32,723 nt of DNA, taken from the NCBI GenBank assembly GCA_029936195.1, contig JAPYUH010000016.1:1-32723 (forward strand), written 5' to 3'. Positions 16,197-23,839 of the stretch are shown here, piece after piece. How positions within the stretch are numbered: position 1 is the first letter of the stretch; each line of letters begins with the position of its first letter. Under the pieces are notes generated by a model. That model had not been told where the DNA came from. It was given only the letters and a program-made list of their open reading frames with translations, and did not search any database. This DNA comes from Alphaproteobacteria bacterium. GTDB taxonomy: Bacteria > Pseudomonadota > Alphaproteobacteria > GCA-2731375. The position numbers and the translations under genes are program-made.

Positions 16197-16226
16197 CGGC
16201 CCCGGTTCATTTCAGAACCGGGGCCG
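16197..16226 (-). terminator. Intra-operon hairpin between aapJ and aapQ
   Basis: CGGCCCCGGTTC (16197-16208) pairs perfectly with GAACCGGGGCCG (16215-16226) around a 6-nt loop. Read on the minus strand, the stem is followed by AATTTCTTT, a weak T tract. A hairpin at this place after a binding-protein gene usually gives partial termination or 3' protection, so that AapJ is made in excess of the permeases. That role is inferred. Confidence 0.75.
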
Positions 16227-16236
16227 ATCGTCGATC

Positions 16237-17277
16237 CTAGCGGAACGGCGGTGCGTACATCAACCCACCCTTGGTCCATAGATCGTTGGCCGATCCGGCC
16301 CGGCTAATGCCGATGCCCAATTTACCGCCGCCCATATAGGCTTCGTAAATTTCACCGTAGTTGCCGACTTCCTTGATGATGTTGTAGGCCCAATCCTTGG
16401 ACAGACCCAAACCTTCATTAAGATTGCCTTCGACGCCGAGCATGCGGCGCACGGAAGCGTTGGTCGAGGTGGAGCGCATCTTGTCAACGTTAGCCTTGTT
16501 GACGCCAAGCTCTTCAGCGTTGATCAAGGTGTAGACAGTCCACTTGACGATGTCGAACCACTGCGCATCACCCTGCCGCACGGCCGGAGCCAGGGGCTCT
16601 TTGGAGATGGTTTCGGGCAGCACAATGTGGTCACCCGGATTTGGGAAAGCCGCCTTGTTGGACGCCAGACCGGATTTATCGTTGGTCAACGCATCGCAAC
16701 CGCCTTGCAGATAAGTATCGTTGCGGACGTTGGAGTCCTCGAACGTTACCGGTTTGATGTTCATGTTGTTTACCCGGCTGAAATCCGCCAGGTTCAATTC
16801 CGTGGTGGTGCCGGTCAAAACGCAAACCGTGGCGCCCTTGAGCTGCATCGCGGAGGTGATGCCGCTGTCCTTGGGCACCATGAAGCCCTGGCCGTCATAG
16901 AAGTTGACTGCCGTGAAATCCAGGCCAAGCTGGGTATCACGAAGCAGGGTCCAGGTTGCGGTCCGCGACAGCATGTCGCTTTCACCGTTGGCAAGGGCCG
17001 TAAAGCGCACCTGGCTGCTGACCGATTGGATTTCAAGTTTCGTCTTGCTGCCAAAAATAGCGGCGGCGACAGCCTGGCAGATCGAGACATCGCTGCCGTA
17101 CCAATTGCCCTTGGCATCCAGATTATAAAAGCCAGGGCTCGCCGGGCCGACCTGGCAGCGTAGATGGCCACGTTCCTTGACGATTTCGAGCGTGGTCTTC
17201 GCCGTAGCGACCGTTGCTCCGGCAAAGCTCATCGCAACGACGGCTGCTACCGATAGAACAAAAGAATTGGGTTTCAT
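16237..17277 (-). CDS. aapJ: General L-amino acid ABC transporter periplasmic binding protein
   Basis: This 346-residue solute-binding protein captures amino acids in the periplasm for AapQMP. A Sec signal peptide (MKPNSFVLSVAAVVAMSFAGATVATA) is cut after residue 26 or so. The type II periplasmic-binding fold begins at TTLEIVKERGHLRCQV. YGSDVSICQAVAAAIFG and the ligand-site segments SRTATWTLLRDTQLGLDF and GTTTELNLADF are typical of AapJ/BztA. The ATG has GGGAGAA about 7 nt upstream. It is the first gene of the operon, preceded by a candidate promoter with an overlapping dyad. Confidence 0.94.
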   Translation of the reverse strand: MKPNSFVLSVAAVVAMSFAGATVATAKTTLEIVKERGHLRCQVGPASPGFYNLDAKGNWYGSDVSICQAVAAAIFGSKTKLEIQSVSSQVRFTALANGESDMLSRTATWTLLRDTQLGLDFTAVNFYDGQGFMVPKDSGITSAMQLKGATVCVLTGTTTELNLADFSRVNNMNIKPVTFEDSNVRNDTYLQGGCDALTNDKSGLASNKAAFPNPGDHIVLPETISKEPLAPAVRQGDAQWFDIVKWTVYTLINAEELGVNKANVDKMRSTSTNASVRRMLGVEGNLNEGLGLSKDWAYNIIKEVGNYGEIYEAYMGGGKLGIGISRAGSANDLWTKGGLMYAPPFR

Positions 17278-17342
17278 TTGGTTTTCTCCCTGTTACCCAC
17301 ACCGCTTGGAATAGTTATTTCTTGCCTTAGCGGCATATGGAT

Positions 17343-17374
17343 TGAACGTTAGCCGTTCATTCTAAATATCGCAA
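17343..17374 (-). promoter_or_regulatory. Putative aapJ promoter with overlapping operator-like dyad
   Basis: On the minus strand TTGCGA (17374-17369) and TAACGT (17351-17346) have 17-bp spacing and lie about 70 nt upstream of aapJ. A dyad TGAACG-N5-CGTTCA (17343-17359) covers the -10 hexamer, a position where a bound protein would block transcription. The regulator is not identifiable, and no sigma-54 (GG-N10-GC) pair was convincing. Confidence 0.35.
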
Positions 17375-17414
17375 TAGCGCTTTTTGAGGAATATTCAGAC
17401 AGCGACAATTGCGA

Positions 17415-17633
17415 TCATTTGGCGGGGATGGCACTTTTCGAAATGCATTCAAACCGCTTTTTAACGGCGCGTCTATTTACCTTGCGAAGGTCGGCATAGA
17501 TGGCCTCGGCCCGGGCCTTGCTGGTCAGACAGGCCGCCTGTGTTTCATAAGGGACGGGGCCCCAGCCCTTCCTTGCGTCACCCTGGACCCACTGCCCATC
17601 AAATAGGAAAAATACCACCAAAAAAAACTTCAT
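17415..17633 (-). CDS. Small exported protein, conserved-hypothetical type
   Basis: The 72-residue frame begins MKFFLVVFFLFDGQWVQGD, a short hydrophobic leader. GWGPVPYETQAACLTSKARAEAIYADL and a C-terminal KKRFECISK with a second cysteine follow. Two cysteines after a signal-like leader suggest a small periplasmic or secreted disulfide protein. The track start at 17648 adds five residues; I prefer the ATG at 17633, although its AGGGA site is very close. I do not recognise a family. It ends within the aapJ upstream region and is on the same strand, but too far away to be part of that operon. Confidence 0.5.
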   Translation of the reverse strand: MKFFLVVFFLFDGQWVQGDARKGWGPVPYETQAACLTSKARAEAIYADLRKVNRRAVKKRFECISKSAIPAK

Positions 17634-17679
17634 TCCCTGTCCACCCAATGCGACCGCCGGCTCACCCGTTGTTCAGATA

Positions 17680-17841
17680 ATGAAATTGCCGCCCCGGATC
17701 AAGCTGCACAAGCTGATCAAGCTGCATGGGGGGGCATCGCCGCTAAGTCACTGGCGCGAAGGTGGCGGGAATGGCATCATGGTGCGCATCTTCACCCAGC
17801 TACGCCGCACGCCCCTTATCCAAAGAGACAACCGAGTATGA
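17680..17841 (+). CDS. Possible leader ORF overlapping the metC-like start
   Basis: A 53-codon frame from ATG 17680 ends with a TGA that shares four bases (ATGA) with the start of the cystathionine beta-lyase gene. The 5' part contains an 18-bp near-tandem repeat (GATCAAGCTGCA at 17697 and 17715) encoding IKLHKLIKLH. No ribosome site is visible and the sequence fits no family. The exact ATGA overlap is the only reason to list it. The 17642-17837 gap shows no SAM riboswitch that I can fold. Confidence 0.2.
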   Translation: MKLPPRIKLHKLIKLHGGASPLSHWREGGGNGIMVRIFTQLRRTPLIQRDNRV

Positions 17842-19013
17842 AAGACGAAACGAAATTGGTCACGTCGGGCCGCGACCCGGAAAACAATCACGGCGTCGTC
17901 AATCCGCCAGTCTACCACGCCTCGACCATCCTTCATCCTACCTTGGACGCGTTGGAGAGTTCCCGGGAGCGGCGGGCGTCGGGGGAACGGGGCGTCTATT
18001 ACGGCCGCCGGGGCACGCCGACGACATTCTCTCTCGAGGACATGGTCTGCGCCATAGAAGGCGGCCACCGCTGTCAGGTCTATCCCTCCGGGCTGGCGGC
18101 CATTGCCGCTTCACTTCTGGCATTCCTGAAAGCCGGCGATCACATATTGATGTCGGATGCGGTCTACGCCCCGGCCCGGCGCTTTTGCAATGATCTGGCC
18201 AGCCGTTATGACGTTTCGACGACATTCTATGATCCGGGCATCGGGGCCGGCATCGCCGAGCTGATCCAGCCCAACACCCGCGTGGTTTATGTGGAGGCGC
18301 CGGCCACGGCGACGTTCGTGATGCAGGACATCCCCGCGATCGCAGACGCCGCCCATGACAAGGACTGCATCGTAATGATGGACAATACCTGGGCCTCGCC
18401 CTTGTATTGCAAGCCGTTCGACCTGGGCGCCGATGTCTCCATCCAGGCCGGCACCAAATATATCGTCGGCCATTCCGACGTCATGATCGGCACCGCCTCG
18501 GCGACCAAGGAAGCCTGGCCGGCGATCGAAGCCATGGCCGGACTGCTGGGCCATGCCGCCGGTCCCGATGATGTGTATCTGGCCCAGCGCGGCATGCGCA
18601 CCCTGTCCGTGCGCCTGAAGCAGCATTGGGAAAACGGCCTGAAGTTGGCTGAATGGCTGCGCGAACAGGACATGGTGGAGGTGGTGATGCATCCCGCCCT
18701 GCCCGACGATCCTGGCCACACCCTGTGGAAGCGCGATTTCCAGGGCGCCTCGGGATTGTTCGGCACCACATTGCGGCCCTGCCCCCGCAAGGCGATCGCC
18801 GCCCTGGTGGATGATCTGGAACTGTTCGGCATGGGTGCCTCGTGGGGCGGCTATGAAAGCCTGATCCTGCCGCAAGACCCCAACGCCTTTCGCACCGTCA
18901 CGCCGTGGCCTTATGAAGGGCAATGCGTGCGCTTTCATATTGGTCTGGAAGACCCCGACGACCTGATTGCCGATTTGTCGGCCGGATTTAAGCGTCTGAA
19001 AGCCGCCATGTAG
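17838..19013 (+). CDS. metC: Cystathionine beta-lyase-like Cys/Met-metabolism PLP enzyme
   Basis: The 391-residue enzyme belongs to the Cys/Met metabolism PLP family (fold type I). It should cleave cystathionine, or a related C-S substrate, to homocysteine, pyruvate and ammonia. The PLP lysine is K207 in QAGTKYIVGHSDVMIG. YGRRGTPTTFSLE, the VYPSGLAAIA phosphate loop and DNTWASPLYCKP are all diagnostic, and the C-terminal WGGYESLILP with VRFHIGLEDPDDLIADL favours the MetC type over MetB or MetZ. Its stop is 12 nt before modA, so they may share a transcript. The ribosome site (AAAGAGA) is modest. Confidence 0.88.
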   Translation: MKDETKLVTSGRDPENNHGVVNPPVYHASTILHPTLDALESSRERRASGERGVYYGRRGTPTTFSLEDMVCAIEGGHRCQVYPSGLAAIAASLLAFLKAGDHILMSDAVYAPARRFCNDLASRYDVSTTFYDPGIGAGIAELIQPNTRVVYVEAPATATFVMQDIPAIADAAHDKDCIVMMDNTWASPLYCKPFDLGADVSIQAGTKYIVGHSDVMIGTASATKEAWPAIEAMAGLLGHAAGPDDVYLAQRGMRTLSVRLKQHWENGLKLAEWLREQDMVEVVMHPALPDDPGHTLWKRDFQGASGLFGTTLRPCPRKAIAALVDDLELFGMGASWGGYESLILPQDPNAFRTVTPWPYEGQCVRFHIGLEDPDDLIADLSAGFKRLKAAM

Positions 19014-19025
19014 ATGGGTCGGTAG

Positions 19026-19805
19026 ATGAATTGCCTGGCCAAGGCGTCCTTTGCGGGCGCATGGCTGTGCCTGGCCGCCTTGGCCTTGCCGCCCAGTCCC
19101 GCCTGCGGCCAGAACATCGACCTACTCGCCGCCGCCTCCACGACCGAGGCGGTCACCGCCGTCGCCGCTGCCTTCGAGGCGAAAACCGGTTTGGTCCTTC
19201 GGCCCATATTTGCTGGCTCCTCGACCTTGGCGAAACACATTGCCGCCGGGGCGCCGGCACATTTGTATTTGTCCGCCGATCTGGATTGGATGAAATTCCT
19301 CCGGCAACGGAACTTGTTGGCCGCGGATCGTTCCGTTGCCTTGCTGGGCAATCAATTGGTTCTGCTTCAGCGCCGGGGCGGGAGCAGGCTGGCCAGCCTT
19401 GCCGAATTACCCCAAGCTCTGGGCGGGCGGCGACTGGTCATGGGTGATCCGGCCCATGTTCCCGCCGGCCGTTATGGCCGGCGGGCATTGAGCAATCTTG
19501 GCCTTTGGACCCAGCTCAAGGACCGCGCCGTTTTCGGCGCCTCGGTCCGGGCGGCCCTGGCGCTGCTGGCCCGGGGACAGGGCAGCTACGCCATAGCGTA
19601 TGCGACCGATCTTCGTGCGGACGGCAATTTGTCAATTGCCGCACGCTTTCCCAATAACATCCACCAACAAATTGTTTATCCCCTGGCCATTGTCAAAAGC
19701 GGCGACGGACCCATGGCCCGCCAGGCCTATTATTTTCTTCAGGGCGGGACCGCGCGGCGGATCTTTGAACAATTTGGCTTTACCTTTTCGCCCAAGCCTC
19801 GCTAA
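19026..19805 (+). CDS. modA: Molybdate ABC transporter periplasmic binding protein
   Basis: The 259-residue protein binds molybdate or tungstate in the periplasm. A signal peptide (about residues 1-29, ending SPACGQ) precedes the ModA start IDLLAAASTTEAVTAVAAAFEA. The ligand-loop segments FAGSSTLAKHIAAGAPAHLYLSAD and MGDPAHVPAGRYGR are typical of ModA. The Cys in the leader lacks a lipobox, so a soluble protein is expected. It is followed 8 nt later by modB and preceded closely by the metC-like gene. No molybdenum-cofactor riboswitch or ModE site fits in the short gap. Confidence 0.93.
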   Translation: MNCLAKASFAGAWLCLAALALPPSPACGQNIDLLAAASTTEAVTAVAAAFEAKTGLVLRPIFAGSSTLAKHIAAGAPAHLYLSADLDWMKFLRQRNLLAADRSVALLGNQLVLLQRRGGSRLASLAELPQALGGRRLVMGDPAHVPAGRYGRRALSNLGLWTQLKDRAVFGASVRAALALLARGQGSYAIAYATDLRADGNLSIAARFPNNIHQQIVYPLAIVKSGDGPMARQAYYFLQGGTARRIFEQFGFTFSPKPR

Positions 19806-19813
19806 TTAACCCC

Positions 19814-20503
19814 ATGTTGAGCCCACTGGAAATCGAGGCGCTGTCGCTGTCCCTGAAAGTCTCTCTTTGGGCCGTGGCCTGGAGCCTCGTCCCCGGCGTC
19901 GCCATTGCCTGGCTGTTGGCGCGGCGGGAGTTTCCGGGCAAGGCGCTGCTGGACGGTATCGTGCATCTGCCCCTGGTGCTGCCCCCAGTGGCCCTGGGTT
20001 ATCTGTTGTTGGTACTGTTCGGCCGTCATGGTCCGGTGGGGGCCTGGCTGCACGATTGGTTCGGTCTCAATTTGGTTTTTTCCTGGCGGGGTGCGGCGGT
20101 GGCGGCGGCGGTGATGGCCTTTCCCCTGTTGGTACGCGCGGTCAGGTTGTCCATGGAGGCCGTGGACCAACGCCTGGAAACGGCGGCACGGACACTGGGG
20201 GCAAAACCTGCACGGGTCTTCTTCACCATCACCCTGCCCCTGACCAGCCCCGGCATTCTGACCGGCGTGCTGTTGGCGTTTATTCGCTGCCTGGGCGAAT
20301 TCGGCGCCACCATAACATTCGCCGCCAATGTCCCCGGCGAAACCCGAACCCTGCCCCTGGCCTTGTATACGGCGCTGCAGGTTCCGGACGGCGAGGCATC
20401 GGCGACCCGCCTGGCGGTGATCTCGGTGGTCCTGGCCATTGCCGCCCTGGTCGCCTCGCAATACCTGGCCAGGCAAGTGGCCAGGCGGATCGGCTTGGCC
20501 TGA
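19814..20503 (+). CDS. modB: Molybdate ABC transporter permease
   Basis: The 229-residue integral membrane protein has five or so hydrophobic segments. LLDGIVHLPLVLPPVALGYLLL and the EAA loop ETAARTLGAKPARVFFTITLPLTSPGILTG contact ModC, and GEFGATITFAANVPGETRTLPLALYTALQVP is a strong ModB marker. The TGA overlaps the modC ATG by one base (TGATG), implying coupled translation. Confidence 0.94.
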   Translation: MLSPLEIEALSLSLKVSLWAVAWSLVPGVAIAWLLARREFPGKALLDGIVHLPLVLPPVALGYLLLVLFGRHGPVGAWLHDWFGLNLVFSWRGAAVAAAVMAFPLLVRAVRLSMEAVDQRLETAARTLGAKPARVFFTITLPLTSPGILTGVLLAFIRCLGEFGATITFAANVPGETRTLPLALYTALQVPDGEASATRLAVISVVLAIAALVASQYLARQVARRIGLA

Positions 20504-21582
20504 TGCTCGAAGTTGATGTCACAACGTCGTTGGGTGCCTTGACGATCAGTGCCGCCATCCGGGCCGATAGTGGCATCACCGCCATCTTCGGCCCCTCGGG
20601 CGCCGGTAAAACCACTTTGGTCAATATGCTTGCTGGCCTGCACCGGCCCGAACAGGGCCGCATCATGGTCGGCGGCAAGGTGTTGTTTGACAGCCAACAG
20701 CAGATCGATCTGCCGCCCGAGCAACGGCGCCTGGGTTATGTTTTTCAGGAAAGCCGGCTGTTCCCCCATATGACGGTGGCGGACAACCTCTCCTATGGCC
20801 GGCGCCTTGTGCCCAAGGGCGTGGCGGGGGCCGACTACGATGCCGTGGTCGGTCTGCTGGCCCTGACGCCGTTGCTGGACCGCCGGCCCAAGACCCTGTC
20901 GGGTGGCGAGCGCCAGCGGGTGGCCATTGGGCGGGCCCTGTTGGCGGCCCCGCGCCTGTTGTTGATGGATGAACCCCTGGCCAACCTTGATGTCCCACGC
21001 CGGGCCGAAATCCTGCCCTTTATCGAGAGCCTTCGGCGGGAGTTCGGCCTCTCCATCATCTACGTCTCCCACAATATGGATGAAATCGTCCGCCTGGCGG
21101 ACCAATTGGTGGTGATGGCGGAAGGCGCGGTGGTGGCCCAGGGACCAATGGCCGAAATCACCGCGCGGCTGGACCTGCGTCCCTTGACCGGGCGCTGGGA
21201 CGCGGGCGCCGTGCTGTCGACAAAAGTTGCGGCACAAGATGAACGGGATCAGCTGACCAGGCTGTCTTTCCAGGGCGGAGACCTTTGGTTGCCGCGCCTG
21301 GATCTGGCCATTGGCGCGCCGCTGCAAATTCGAGTCAGGGCCCGGGATGTCAGCTTGGCCCTGACGGCGCCGGAAGATATTTCGGTGTTGAACGTCTTTG
21401 CCGGAGAGGTGATGGAAGTCGGCGAGGACGACGGGCCACAGGTCGACGTTCTGGTGGATATCGGCAGCCGCTTGTGGGCCCGCATCACAAAAAGATCACA
21501 GCGGGAGCTGGCCATTCTGCCCGGCCGCAAGGTGCATGTCCTGATCAAGGCCATGGCCGTCGACCGCAGCGGCTTGGGTTAG
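20503..21582 (+). CDS. modC: Molybdate ABC transporter ATP-binding protein
   Basis: The 359-residue ATPase powers molybdate import. Walker A is GPSGAGKTT, the Q-loop is in YVFQESRLFPHM, the signature is LSGGERQRVAIGRALL, Walker B is LLLMDEPLANLD and the switch His is in YVSHNMDEI. A C-terminal Mop/TOBE molybdate-sensing domain follows from about residue 290 (VLNVFAGEVMEV, VDIGSRLWARIT). The ORF track shows it as the end of a long frame from 19867; the true start is the ATG at 20503, which overlaps the modB stop. Confidence 0.94.
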   Translation: MLEVDVTTSLGALTISAAIRADSGITAIFGPSGAGKTTLVNMLAGLHRPEQGRIMVGGKVLFDSQQQIDLPPEQRRLGYVFQESRLFPHMTVADNLSYGRRLVPKGVAGADYDAVVGLLALTPLLDRRPKTLSGGERQRVAIGRALLAAPRLLLMDEPLANLDVPRRAEILPFIESLRREFGLSIIYVSHNMDEIVRLADQLVVMAEGAVVAQGPMAEITARLDLRPLTGRWDAGAVLSTKVAAQDERDQLTRLSFQGGDLWLPRLDLAIGAPLQIRVRARDVSLALTAPEDISVLNVFAGEVMEVGEDDGPQVDVLVDIGSRLWARITKRSQRELAILPGRKVHVLIKAMAVDRSGLG

Positions 21583-21604
21583 GACATTTCGATCCTGAAA
21601 GGCC

Positions 21605-21853
21605 CTAGTTTTTCGCCGGGTCGGCTATTTTCGGCCGTTCGGCGACGCCATCGGGGACGGATACCGAGCGTGGCGTTTGCAGGTTGTAGATAAACGCCGG
21701 CACGGCGCCCAAAATCAGGGCGATGGCGACCAGCCCCGGCCAATGAAATTTGTCCAGGCCGGCGAGCCGCCGCCGCCGCACGCTTTCTAACAGATAAACC
21801 GCGCCCAGGACGGCCAGCGCCGATATCAACCAAACCAGCAGAAAATTGCTCAT
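21605..21853 (-). CDS. Small two-helix membrane protein
   Basis: The 82-residue protein has membrane segments at about residues 4-20 (FLLVWLISALAVLGAVYLL) and 36-52 (WPGLVAIALILGAVPAFIY), joined by a basic loop (ESVRRRRLAGLDK). A hydrophilic tail rich in Pro and Asp follows. The positive-inside rule puts the loop in the cytoplasm and both ends outside. I chose the ATG at 21853 over the track start at 21904, which reads back into the aldolase gene. It is the last gene of the minus-strand block. No family was recognised. Confidence 0.6.
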   Translation of the reverse strand: MSNFLLVWLISALAVLGAVYLLESVRRRRLAGLDKFHWPGLVAIALILGAVPAFIYNLQTPRSVSVPDGVAERPKIADPAKN

Positions 21854-21878
21854 GACCCTCAGCCTAACAGCATTTGGC

Positions 21879-22661
21879 CTATAACTCGATGCCGTGCAGC
21901 GCACCCGCCCGGCCCCGCGCGCCGGCCATCAGGTAGGACAGATCGCTGCCCCCCAACACCATGCGGACACCCATGCGGATATACTTGGCGGCCAGATCGT
22001 CATAGACCCCTCCCATGCCGGCCCACTTGCCGTTGTTGCGGCAGGCGGCGACCGTCGTATCGTAGGCGGCGACCACGTCAGCATGATCGTATTGGCCGGG
22101 AATACCCATTTCGGCGCACAGATCATTGGTGCCGATCAACAGCACATCGACGCCCGCCACGGCCGCAATCTCGTCCGCATTGGCAACAGCTTCAGGGCTT
22201 TCCAACATCACCACCACCAACAGAGTATCGTTGATCAGGCGCGTTGCCTCGGCCATGGGCAGATTGTCATATTCCAGGATTGCCGCCCCGCCCGCCAGCG
22301 AGCGATGGCCGACGGGCGGATAGAGGCATTGGTCCACCACCTTGCGGGCCTCGTCGGCTGTGTTGACGTGGGGCACGACAATACCCTGGGCGCCCGCGTC
22401 CAGGGGCCGGCTGGCATGGTGGTGCAGGTGGGAGGAGGCCCGGACAATGGGCGTACAGCCCGCATCCAATCCCGCCAAGGTAATATCCGCCACGGTTTCC
22501 AGGGACAGCGGGCTGTGTTCCATGTCGATAAACAGCCAGTCGTAACCGCAAACCTTGGCTACCTTGGCGATCTCCACCCCGCGGGCGATGCGGACGCCCA
22601 TGCCCAGGGATAATTCGCCCGCCGCAAGTTTTTGTTTCGTGATATTGGCAATGACCGCCAT
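21879..22661 (-). CDS. HpcH/HpaI-family class II aldolase
   Basis: The 260-residue TIM-barrel aldolase should cleave a 2-keto-3-deoxy (4-hydroxy-2-oxo) acid to pyruvate and an aldehyde, using a divalent metal. FIDMEHSPLS carries the conserved His, IVRAS the Arg, and GAQGIVVPHV the central strand. The metal Glu is in VVMLESPEAVAN and the Asp in LLIGTNDLCAEMG. An excellent GAGGAGG site lies before the ATG at 22661, overlapping the stop of the DUF2304 gene. In this block it would be the final cleavage step of the inferred catabolic pathway. The actual substrate is unknown. Confidence 0.88.
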   Translation of the reverse strand: MAVIANITKQKLAAGELSLGMGVRIARGVEIAKVAKVCGYDWLFIDMEHSPLSLETVADITLAGLDAGCTPIVRASSHLHHHASRPLDAGAQGIVVPHVNTADEARKVVDQCLYPPVGHRSLAGGAAILEYDNLPMAEATRLINDTLLVVVMLESPEAVANADEIAAVAGVDVLLIGTNDLCAEMGIPGQYDHADVVAAYDTTVAACRNNGKWAGMGGVYDDLAAKYIRMGVRMVLGGSDLSYLMAGARGRAGALHGIEL

Positions 22662-22673
22662 GGAAATTCCTCC

Positions 22674-23033
22674 TCAAATTGTGTTTTTGCCGCTTTCGTC
22701 CGGGGCGGGGCGATTTTCGACACGGCGCAAATCATGTTGCGCCAAATGCCGGGTCAGGGCGACCTGCCGCTGCCGCAAGCGGCTGACCGCAAGGGCCAGG
22801 GTGGCGATCAGGCCCAATAGTATGAACACGACGATCAGAATAATGGCGATGGGTGCGTACAGAATACCGAAAAAGGCCGCGATACCTTCGACGAATTGCC
22901 GGTTCAAACTGGCCGCCGCCAAAATCAACAAGGCCAGGAACCAGGGCAATGACAGATCCACCTCCAACAATCCGCGTCGGATGAGCAGCAATAGCAGCGC
23001 GGCCAATAACAAAATGATCAGCAGGGGGATCAT
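22674..23033 (-). CDS. DUF2304-type membrane protein, partner of the GT2 glycosyltransferase
   Basis: The 119-residue protein has three hydrophobic helices (residues 2-18, about 30-45 and 58-83), then a basic cytoplasmic helix VSRLRQRQVALTRHLAQHDLRR. DUF2304 proteins are small membrane proteins that commonly sit next to polyprenyl-phosphate glycosyltransferases; the family match is by layout and context. Its ATG overlaps the glycosyltransferase stop by four bases (ATGA), so the two are translated together. Confidence 0.65.
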   Translation of the reverse strand: MIPLLIILLLAALLLLLIRRGLLEVDLSLPWFLALLILAAASLNRQFVEGIAAFFGILYAPIAIILIVVFILLGLIATLALAVSRLRQRQVALTRHLAQHDLRRVENRPAPDESGKNTI

Positions 23034-23830
23034 GGCCGCCTCCGCCGCCCCAAGGTTTCATTCAAGGCGATCACGTTAAATCGGTACAACAACCGCATGG
23101 CCTGAAACCATCCCAATGTGGTTTTGCCGTGGCGTCGGGGTTGTTGGTGAATGGGGTGGGCCGCCAACCGCAGGCCCGCCCGCCCCAAGGTAAGAAAGAT
23201 TTGCGGCTCGGGAAAGCGGTACAGATTGGTGCCGTTCAATATGCTCATGGCGGTCCTGTTCATGGCCATGAAACCAGTGTTGACGTCCGCCGGGCTGCGC
23301 CCCGCCGTCAGCAGCCGGGAAACAAGGGTGAAATAACCTTTTACCAATCCGGCCATCAGGCCGCCATTACCCGCGCCCGGGTTCAGACGTTCGCCGGAGA
23401 CAACATCTTCCCTATCCGCCCGCAGGGGCTCCAACAGCTCCAGTATGGCGTCCATGGGATGTTGGCCGTCCGCATCGATCCGCACCATGATTTGATAGCC
23501 GTAGGCCAGGGCATGGTCGATCGCCACATGCGTGGCCACGCCCAGACCCATGTTGGTGGGCAGGCGTACCAGCAAATCATCCACGCCCAAGATCCGCCGA
23601 TCAATGGGCACGGTTGAGCCGTCATCCACCACCAGCAGCCGGGCCAGAGGCAGTGCGGCGGCGACGGCCTGGGAGATTTCCCCCAGCCGGTCCACGTCGT
23701 TCAGGCTGGGCACGAAAACCAAAACGTCGTGCCCCTGCTCTCCCCTGTCGGCATCCACCGCCAATCTATCTCCGTCCAATTCATGCCCACGCCATGACAT
23801 ACCTTTAGAGAGGATCATGGAGGCAATCAA
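23030..23830 (-). CDS. Family 2 glycosyltransferase (polyprenyl-phosphate sugar transferase type)
   Basis: The GT-A fold starts at about residue 34 (DVLVFVPSLNDVDRL). LLVVDDGS binds the nucleotide and RIDADGQHP holds the D-x-D metal motif. The acceptor region DVNTGFMAMNRTAM follows, and a basic C-terminus RRHGKTTLGWFQAMRLLYRFN resembles dolichyl/undecaprenyl-phosphate mannose or glucose synthases. The start is uncertain: the track start at 23830 is a TTG with GAGGT five nt upstream, while ATGs at 23818 and 23800 lack a good site. All lie before the fold. The gene has no obvious place in sugar catabolism and may simply be co-transcribed. Confidence 0.83.
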   Translation of the reverse strand: MIASMILSKGMSWRGHELDGDRLAVDADRGEQGHDVLVFVPSLNDVDRLGEISQAVAAALPLARLLVVDDGSTVPIDRRILGVDDLLVRLPTNMGLGVATHVAIDHALAYGYQIMVRIDADGQHPMDAILELLEPLRADREDVVSGERLNPGAGNGGLMAGLVKGYFTLVSRLLTAGRSPADVNTGFMAMNRTAMSILNGTNLYRFPEPQIFLTLGRAGLRLAAHPIHQQPRRHGKTTLGWFQAMRLLYRFNVIALNETLGRRRRP

Positions 23831-23839
23831 GAGACCTCG

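Noticed and set aside
17642-17837. SAM riboswitch upstream of the metC-like gene
   Set aside because: The conserved SAM-II and SAM-I core sequences are not present and no pseudoknot could be drawn.
19867-20502. N-terminal 212 residues of the 571-residue track ORF ending in modC
   Set aside because: This part is the +1 shadow of modB. The ABC fold starts at the ATG at 20503, which overlaps the modB stop.
20026-21327. 433-residue minus-strand ORF across modB/modC
   Set aside because: Low-complexity shadow frame opposite two well-supported transporter genes.
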